Source: Halovulum sp039180525
Lineage (GTDB): Bacteria; Pseudomonadota; Alphaproteobacteria; Rhodobacterales; Rhodobacteraceae
Direction of reading: 5' to 3'
Assembly: GCA_039180525.1 (NCBI GenBank)
Contig: JBCDDF010000009.1
Coordinates: forward strand, 1 to 64,000
DNA length: 64,000 bases
A program made the position numbers and the translations under genes. The notes below the pieces were generated by a model, which was not told the DNA's origin, ran no database searches, and was given only the letters and a program-made list of their open reading frames with translations. Shown piece by piece: positions 59,721 to 64,000 of this stretch (positions are counted from its first letter, which is position 1; each line of letters begins with the position of its first letter).

Positions 59721-60824
59721 CTAGGCCCGGGCGTGATGGCTGACCGAGAAGCTGTCCGGCAGGTCAGGGTCGCCGCCGGTCAGCATTTCGGCCACGGCCC
59801 GGCCCGCGTGATGCGCGATCCCCAGCCCGATCTTGAACCCGCCACCCGCGACCCAGACCCCGGGCAGCCCCGGCACCGGCCCCAGCATCGGATCGCGCCG
59901 CCGGGCCTTGGGCCGGAGCCCGGCCCAGCGTTCCACGACCGCGGCACCGCGCAAGGCCGGGCACAGTGCGCGCGCCCTGGCCAGAAGCGGATCCAGCCGG
60001 CTATCCAGGCTGTCGGGGTCGGCGAAGTCCCGTTCGGATGTCGACCCGACCGCCACCCGACCGCCACCCTGCGGCACAACATAGACCCCATCGTCGAAGA
60101 TCACCGGCGCATGGCCCGGCACCGGGGCGCGCAACAGCGCCGCCTGCCCCTTGACCGCGCTGCCCAAATCGCCGGGTTCCGCCGCCAGCAGGCCGAACGC
60201 CGCCGCACCCGCCGCCACGACGATACGATCGGCCGTTATCTCCGCACCGCGAAGTGTCTCGACCCGCCCCGCCGCAACGGTCCGCACGGCGCAGCCCTCG
60301 ACAATCCGCCCGCCGCGCGCGCGCACTGCCGCCGCAAGCGCCACGCAGGCTGCGCGTGGCCGCAGCCGCGCGGTGAGCGTTTCGTGCACGATACCCGCCG
60401 CCGCCGCCCCCGGCGCAAGCCACGCGTGGGCGGGCGGGCGGACCTGCCAAGCCGCCTGTCCCTGCCAAAGCAGCCGCGCGCCCTCCGCCCGCTCCAATGC
60501 CCGTGCGCGCTGCGCCGCAGTGCGCAGCGGCAGCCACCGCCCGGTGCGTCGGTAACCTGGGTCTGACCCGCCGACCGCCGCAACCTCTGCCCAGTGCCGC
60601 TCCGCCGACAACAGCGCGGTCAACTGGAACGCCTTCTTGCCGTTCCACTGCTCAGGCACATGTGGGCTGAGCGCGCCGACCAGCCCGCCGGAAGCGCCGG
60701 CGCCGACCTCTGCCGCCTCCAACACCGTCACCGACAGGCCCTGCGCCAGCGCCGACCACGCGACCGAAAGGCCGAAGATGCCGGCGCCGATCACCACCAC
60801 GTCAGCCCGCTCACCGATTGCCAA
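59721..60824 (-). CDS. FAD-dependent oxidoreductase (DAO family)
   Basis: 367 residues from TTG 60824, preceded by AAAGGTGG; longer ATG reads would overlap the divergent mnmD start. The FAD motif VVVIGAGIFGLSVAWSALAQ is at the N-terminus with VLEAAEVGAGASGG, then GALSPHVPEQWN and the C-terminal VAGGGFKIGLGIAHHAG typical of glycine oxidase/D-amino-acid oxidase (DAO) enzymes. It could be ThiO-like, but its head-to-head pairing with mnmD suggests the C-terminal half of a split MnmC. Substrate undetermined. Confidence 0.8.
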   Translation of the reverse strand: MAIGERADVVVIGAGIFGLSVAWSALAQGLSVTVLEAAEVGAGASGGLVGALSPHVPEQWNGKKAFQLTALLSAERHWAEVAAVGGSDPGYRRTGRWLPLRTAAQRARALERAEGARLLWQGQAAWQVRPPAHAWLAPGAAAAGIVHETLTARLRPRAACVALAAAVRARGGRIVEGCAVRTVAAGRVETLRGAEITADRIVVAAGAAAFGLLAAEPGDLGSAVKGQAALLRAPVPGHAPVIFDDGVYVVPQGGGRVAVGSTSERDFADPDSLDSRLDPLLARARALCPALRGAAVVERWAGLRPKARRRDPMLGPVPGLPGVWVAGGGFKIGLGIAHHAGRAVAEMLTGGDPDLPDSFSVSHHARA

Positions 60825-60867
60825 TCCGCGCCACCTTTCTATGCTCGCGCCACGCGAAGGATATCCC

Positions 60868-61536
60868 ATGCCAAAAAGCCCTGCGCCATCCCTCGCCTGG
60901 TCCGGCGCCACGCCCGTCAGCCAGACCTTCAGCGACCCCTACTACGCGCTGAGCGACGGGGCCGGGGAAAGCGCGCATGTCTTTCTGGCCGGAAACGGCC
61001 TGCCGGGGCGTTTCGCCCCCGGGTTCCATATCGCCGAACTGGGCTTCGGCACCGGGCTCAACCTGGCGCTTGCCTGGGCGGCCTGGGCCGCTGCGGACCT
61101 GCCCGGGCCGCTTCGCTTCACCAGCTTCGAAAAGGCGCCGATGCGGGCCGCCGACATGGCCCGCGCGCTTGGCCGCTGGCCCGACCATGCCGGGCGGATG
61201 GCGCCCCTGATCGCGGCGCTGGCCGATGGCGCGCGCGCCTTTACCGCCCCGGATCTGGACTTCACGCTGATCGAGGGCGACGCACGCGCCACCCTGCCCG
61301 CCTGGTCCGGCCGCGCCGATGCCTGGTTTCTGGATGGCTTCAGCCCGGCCAAGAACCCGGAGCTGTGGCACGCCGACCTGCTTCGAGCCGTCGCTGCGCG
61401 GACCCGGCCGGGCGGCAGTTTCGCCACCTACACCGCCGCCGGTCATGTCCGCCGTGCGCTGGCCGCAGCCGGTTTCACCGTCACCCGCAGCCCCGGGTAC
61501 GGGGGCAAACGGCACATGACCAGCGGTCGGCTGTGA
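60868..61536 (+). CDS. mnmD: tRNA 5-methylaminomethyl-2-thiouridine methyltransferase (MnmD)
   Basis: 222 residues of the MnmC N-terminal/DUF752 methyltransferase: FSDPYYALSDGAGESAHVFL, the SAM site ELGFGTGLNLAL near residue 58, and the catalytic region FLDGFSPAKNPELW. It adds the last methyl to nm5s2U34 of tRNAs. In E. coli this domain is fused to an FAD oxidoreductase; here it is alone and lies 43 bp from a divergent FAD oxidoreductase gene. Its stop overlaps the GTG of the DMT transporter. Confidence 0.93.
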   Translation: MPKSPAPSLAWSGATPVSQTFSDPYYALSDGAGESAHVFLAGNGLPGRFAPGFHIAELGFGTGLNLALAWAAWAAADLPGPLRFTSFEKAPMRAADMARALGRWPDHAGRMAPLIAALADGARAFTAPDLDFTLIEGDARATLPAWSGRADAWFLDGFSPAKNPELWHADLLRAVAARTRPGGSFATYTAAGHVRRALAAAGFTVTRSPGYGGKRHMTSGRL

Positions 61537-62411
61537 GCCCGCAGAACAGCCGCGCCGGCATCGCGTTCATGCTGATCACGACGCTGATCTTTGCGGTGCA
61601 GGACGCGATTTCGCGGCATCTGGCGGTCAGCTACAGCATCCTGACCATCGTGATGTTCCGCTATTGGTTCTTCGCGGCCTTCGTCACCCTGCGCAGTGCC
61701 GCGCAACCCGGCGGCGTCGCGCGGGTCGCCCGCAGCGGCGCGCCGGGGCTGCAGATTTTCCGCGGCGTGCTGCTGGTGGCGGAGGTCTGCGTGATGGTCA
61801 CGGGTTTCAAGCTGCTGGGCCTGGTCGAATCGCATGCCATTTTTGCCTGCTACCCGCTGATCGTGGCGGCCCTGTCCGGCCCGGTTCTGGGCGAACGGGT
61901 GGGCTGGCGGCGCTGGCTGGCCGTGGTCGCCGGACTGATCGGCGTTCTGATCGTGCTGCGACCGGGGCTGAAAGTATTCGCGCCCGAGGCGCTGGTGCCG
62001 CTGGCCGCAGCCTGCATGTTCGCGCTTTACGGGTTGCTGACGCGCCGCGTCGCCGCCTGGGACCGGCCGGAAACCAGCCTGTTCTATACCGCCGTCGCCG
62101 GCGCCGCCGCCGTCACGCTTTTCGCACCGTTTTCGTGGACCCCAATGACCACCGCGGCCGATTGGGCCTGGATGGGGGCGCTGTGCGTGACCGGCGCGCT
62201 GGGACACTACACGTTGATCAAGGCCTATGACCTGGCAGAGGCAAGCACGGTGCAGCCCTTCGCCTATTTCCAGCTTGTCTTCGCGGCCGCGCTGGGGATC
62301 GCGGTTTTCGGCGAGGTGCTGGAATGGCCGGTCGCTGCCGGCGCCGCGCTGATTATCGCCGCCGGGCTTTTCACCGCCTGGCGCACGCGCACGCGGGCCC
62401 GATCAGTCTGA
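61533..62411 (+). CDS. DMT-family transporter (EamA-like)
   Basis: 292 residues with ten hydrophobic helices in two EamA-type halves (GIAFMLITTLIFAVQDAISR starting the first, GRDRP-like loop, then LVPLAAACMFALYGLLTRRV starting the second). It is an inner-membrane metabolite or drug exporter of unknown substrate. The GTG start overlaps the mnmD stop, so the two are coupled. Its end overlaps the convergent ubiG end by 9 bp. Confidence 0.9.
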   Translation: MSPQNSRAGIAFMLITTLIFAVQDAISRHLAVSYSILTIVMFRYWFFAAFVTLRSAAQPGGVARVARSGAPGLQIFRGVLLVAEVCVMVTGFKLLGLVESHAIFACYPLIVAALSGPVLGERVGWRRWLAVVAGLIGVLIVLRPGLKVFAPEALVPLAAACMFALYGLLTRRVAAWDRPETSLFYTAVAGAAAVTLFAPFSWTPMTTAADWAWMGALCVTGALGHYTLIKAYDLAEASTVQPFAYFQLVFAAALGIAVFGEVLEWPVAAGAALIIAAGLFTAWRTRTRARSV

Positions 62412-63167
62412 CGGCTTCACGCTGGCGGTGGTATAGTTGACGCTCAGGTCGCGGTCCGACAGGGCCCAGGACCAGGTTAGGAAGTTGAACACGAAACCTT
62501 TGCGGTCCACCGGATCGAGCCCGGCCCTGCGCAGCAGATCGAACAACTCGTCGGGAGTGATGAACTTCGCCCATTCATGGGTGCCCTTGGGCAGCCAGCG
62601 CATAACCTGCTCCGCTCCGATGATGGCGAAAAGATAGCTCTTCGGGTTGCGGTTGAGGGTCGAACAGACCATCAGCCCGCCGGGGCGCAAAAGGGTCTGG
62701 CACGCGGTCAGGTAGGCAAGCGGGTCGGGCACATGCTCCACCACTTCCATGTTCAGCACCACGTCGAACGTCTCTCCCGCGGCGCCCAGATCCTCGGCCG
62801 TGGCGTGGCGATAGTCGATCTCCAGCCCCGACTGGCGCGCGTGGATCTGAGCCACGGGGATGTTGCGCGCCGCGGCATCCGCGCCGACGACATCCGCGCC
62901 CAGACGCGCCATAGGTTCCGACAGCAGCCCGCCGCCGCAGCCGATGTCCAAAAGCCGCAAGCCCTCGAACGGGCGCTCGGCATTCCGGTCACGGCCGAAC
63001 TCGGCGCAGATCTGATCGACGATGTAGTCCAGCCGGGTGGGGTTGAGCATATGCAAAGGGCGGAACTTGCCGTTCGGATCCCACCATTCGGCGGCCATCG
63101 CCTCGAACTTTTCGATTTCTTGCGGGTCGGCGGAAGATGCCGTCGCCGCTTGCGTCATTGCACTCAT
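62403..63167 (-). CDS. ubiG: Ubiquinone biosynthesis O-methyltransferase
   Basis: 254 residues. SAM site LLDIGCGGGLLSEPMARLGA, the following VVGADAA, and the substrate region with EKFEAMAAEWWDPNGKFRPL match UbiG. It methylates two hydroxyls in ubiquinone synthesis. I chose ATG 63167 because AGGTTGG lies 4-10 bases upstream; a second ATG is at 63158. It diverges from the prolyl iminopeptidase gene and pairs functionally with ubiA. Confidence 0.95.
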   Translation of the reverse strand: MSAMTQAATASSADPQEIEKFEAMAAEWWDPNGKFRPLHMLNPTRLDYIVDQICAEFGRDRNAERPFEGLRLLDIGCGGGLLSEPMARLGADVVGADAAARNIPVAQIHARQSGLEIDYRHATAEDLGAAGETFDVVLNMEVVEHVPDPLAYLTACQTLLRPGGLMVCSTLNRNPKSYLFAIIGAEQVMRWLPKGTHEWAKFITPDELFDLLRRAGLDPVDRKGFVFNFLTWSWALSDRDLSVNYTTASVKPSD

Positions 63168-63216
63168 CGGACCAACCTGCGAATGTGTCTCGACCCGATA
63201 ATTAGCGTGCGGGCGC

Positions 63217-64000
63217 ATGCCGGAAACCCAGAATGCCAACAGTGCGGCGCCACGGCGCAGCCTCTATCCGCCGCGAGAGCCGTTCCGTCAGCGTATGATG
63301 GAGATGCCGGGCGGGCATCGCGTCTATGTCGAGGAGTGCGGCAACCGATCCGGACGACCGGTGATCGTGCTGCATGGCGGGCCGGGCGGGGGGTGTTCGC
63401 CGGGGATGCGGCGGTTTTTCGACCCGGTCTACTATCGCACGGTGCTTTTCGACCAGCGTGGCTGCGGGCGGTCGACCCCGCATGCCAGCGTGGAGAACAA
63501 CACCACCTGGGATCTGGTCGAAGACATCGAGCGCATCCGCAAGGCGCTGGATATCGAACGCTGGGTGGTCTTCGGCGGATCCTGGGGCGCGACGCTGGCG
63601 CTGATCTATGCCCAGACGCATCCGCATCGGGTGGAGGCGCTGGTGCTGCGTGGGGTCTTTACAATGACCCAGGCGGAACTGGATTGGTTCTATGGCGGCG
63701 GCGCGGGGCTGTTCTGGCCCGACCAGTGGAAGGCGTTCAGCCATATGGTCCCGGCGGCGGAGCGCGCCGACCTGATCACCGCCTATCACAGCCGGCTGTT
63801 CAGCGGCGACGAGGCGGAACAGACCCGGTTCGCCCGTGCCTGGGCCGGCTGGGAAAGCGCCTTGGCGGTGCTGAATTCGAACGGCGTGCGCGGCGCGCCC
63901 TCGGGCGCCTATGCGCGGGCATTCGCGAGGTTGGAGAACCACTACTTCATCAATCGCGGTTTCCTGGATACGGATGGCCAGATTCTGCGCGATATCGACA
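63217..64000 (+). CDS. pip: Prolyl aminopeptidase (partial, C-terminus beyond window)
   Basis: The 261 visible residues show alpha/beta-hydrolase family S33 motifs: VIVLHGGPGGGCSPGMRRFF, the pattern DQRGCGRSTPH, the nucleophile GGSWGATLALIYAQTHP, and FARLENHYFINRG near the end of the window. Prolyl iminopeptidase removes N-terminal proline from peptides in the cytoplasm. The Asp/His of the triad lie beyond the window. It diverges from ubiG with 49 bp between the starts. Confidence 0.93.
   Translation, partial: MPETQNANSAAPRRSLYPPREPFRQRMMEMPGGHRVYVEECGNRSGRPVIVLHGGPGGGCSPGMRRFFDPVYYRTVLFDQRGCGRSTPHASVENNTTWDLVEDIERIRKALDIERWVVFGGSWGATLALIYAQTHPHRVEALVLRGVFTMTQAELDWFYGGGAGLFWPDQWKAFSHMVPAAERADLITAYHSRLFSGDEAEQTRFARAWAGWESALAVLNSNGVRGAPSGAYARAFARLENHYFINRGFLDTDGQILRDID

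Noticed and set aside
57571..59724. 717-residue plus-strand frame antisense to smc
   Set aside because: Arginine-rich shadow of the Ala/Glu-rich coiled coil of SMC; no domain.

Overview
The window looks like a chromosomal segment of a high-GC alphaproteobacterium, most probably a member of the Rhodobacteraceae/Paracoccaceae (Rhodobacter/Roseobacter type). This is inferred from several things seen together: a class I (archaeal-type) lysyl-tRNA synthetase, an F0 operon with split b and b' subunits and no F1 genes beside it, a plant/alphaproteobacterial-type glutamate-cysteine ligase, a phosphate-binding-protein/OmpA fusion, and the general codon and base usage. Coding density is high. Many neighbours overlap by ATGA, GTGA or TTGA stop/start pairs.

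Layout. 1-3127 (minus): a sugar-type ABC importer (ATPase, binding protein, cut-off permease). 3214-8263: a SnoaL-like protein, a large beta-helix protein, a peptidoglycan-binding exported protein and a DUF4864 protein. 8444-10608: class I lysine-tRNA ligase and a TerB-like protein. 10822-11538: an intact IS1595-family (IS1016-like) element with an 8-bp target duplication, inserted upstream of a PstS/OmpA fusion gene. 13430-14811: pgsA-moaD-moaE. 15223-18719 (minus): ubiA, a large OmpA-domain protein and a small coiled-coil membrane protein. 18729-21454: rsmE, a membrane protein and gshA. 21572-25843 (minus): DUF805, plsY, a dihydroorotase-like gene lacking the metal-binding histidines, a DUF4268 gene lodged inside the pyr operon, and pyrB. 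25964-33406: uracil-DNA glycosylase, metallophosphoesterase, moaB, Nudix hydrolase, and a first RND efflux adaptor/pump pair. 33386-36932: DsbD-domain protein, YqgE, a REPIN-like palindrome, HIT protein, PfkB kinase and nth. 37036-40870: Ada-like repair protein, OmpA lipoprotein, a thiolase remnant, an SDR and a sulfotransferase-like protein. 40881-44304 (minus): the conserved YfgM-like/BamB-like/Der cluster. 44477-49083: a second RND pair. 49647-52059 (minus): the ATP synthase F0 operon. 52308-60824: ArsR regulator, ggt, alpha/beta hydrolase, DUF6794-like protein, smc and an FAD oxidoreductase. 60868-64000: mnmD, a DMT transporter, ubiG and a cut-off prolyl iminopeptidase.

Most of the window is housekeeping and envelope biology: ubiquinone (ubiA, ubiG), molybdopterin (moaB, moaD, moaE), phospholipid (pgsA, plsY), pyrimidine (pyrB, pyrC-like), glutathione (gshA, ggt), DNA repair (nth, ogt-like, udg), translation and tRNA modification (lysK, rsmE, der, mnmD), energy (atp F0) and chromosome segregation (smc). 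The accessory signals are few: the IS element, the DUF4268 insertion, the thiolase wreck, the REPIN-like repeat and the DUF6794-like gene. I saw no CRISPR array, tRNA, rRNA or prophage. I did not find a clearly new multi-gene system. The best leads are the DUF4268 nuclease-like gene embedded between pyrB and the catalytically degenerate pyrC, a possible split MnmC, a family-4-like uracil-DNA glycosylase without its Fe-S cysteines, and two RND pumps with unusual extra membrane segments.
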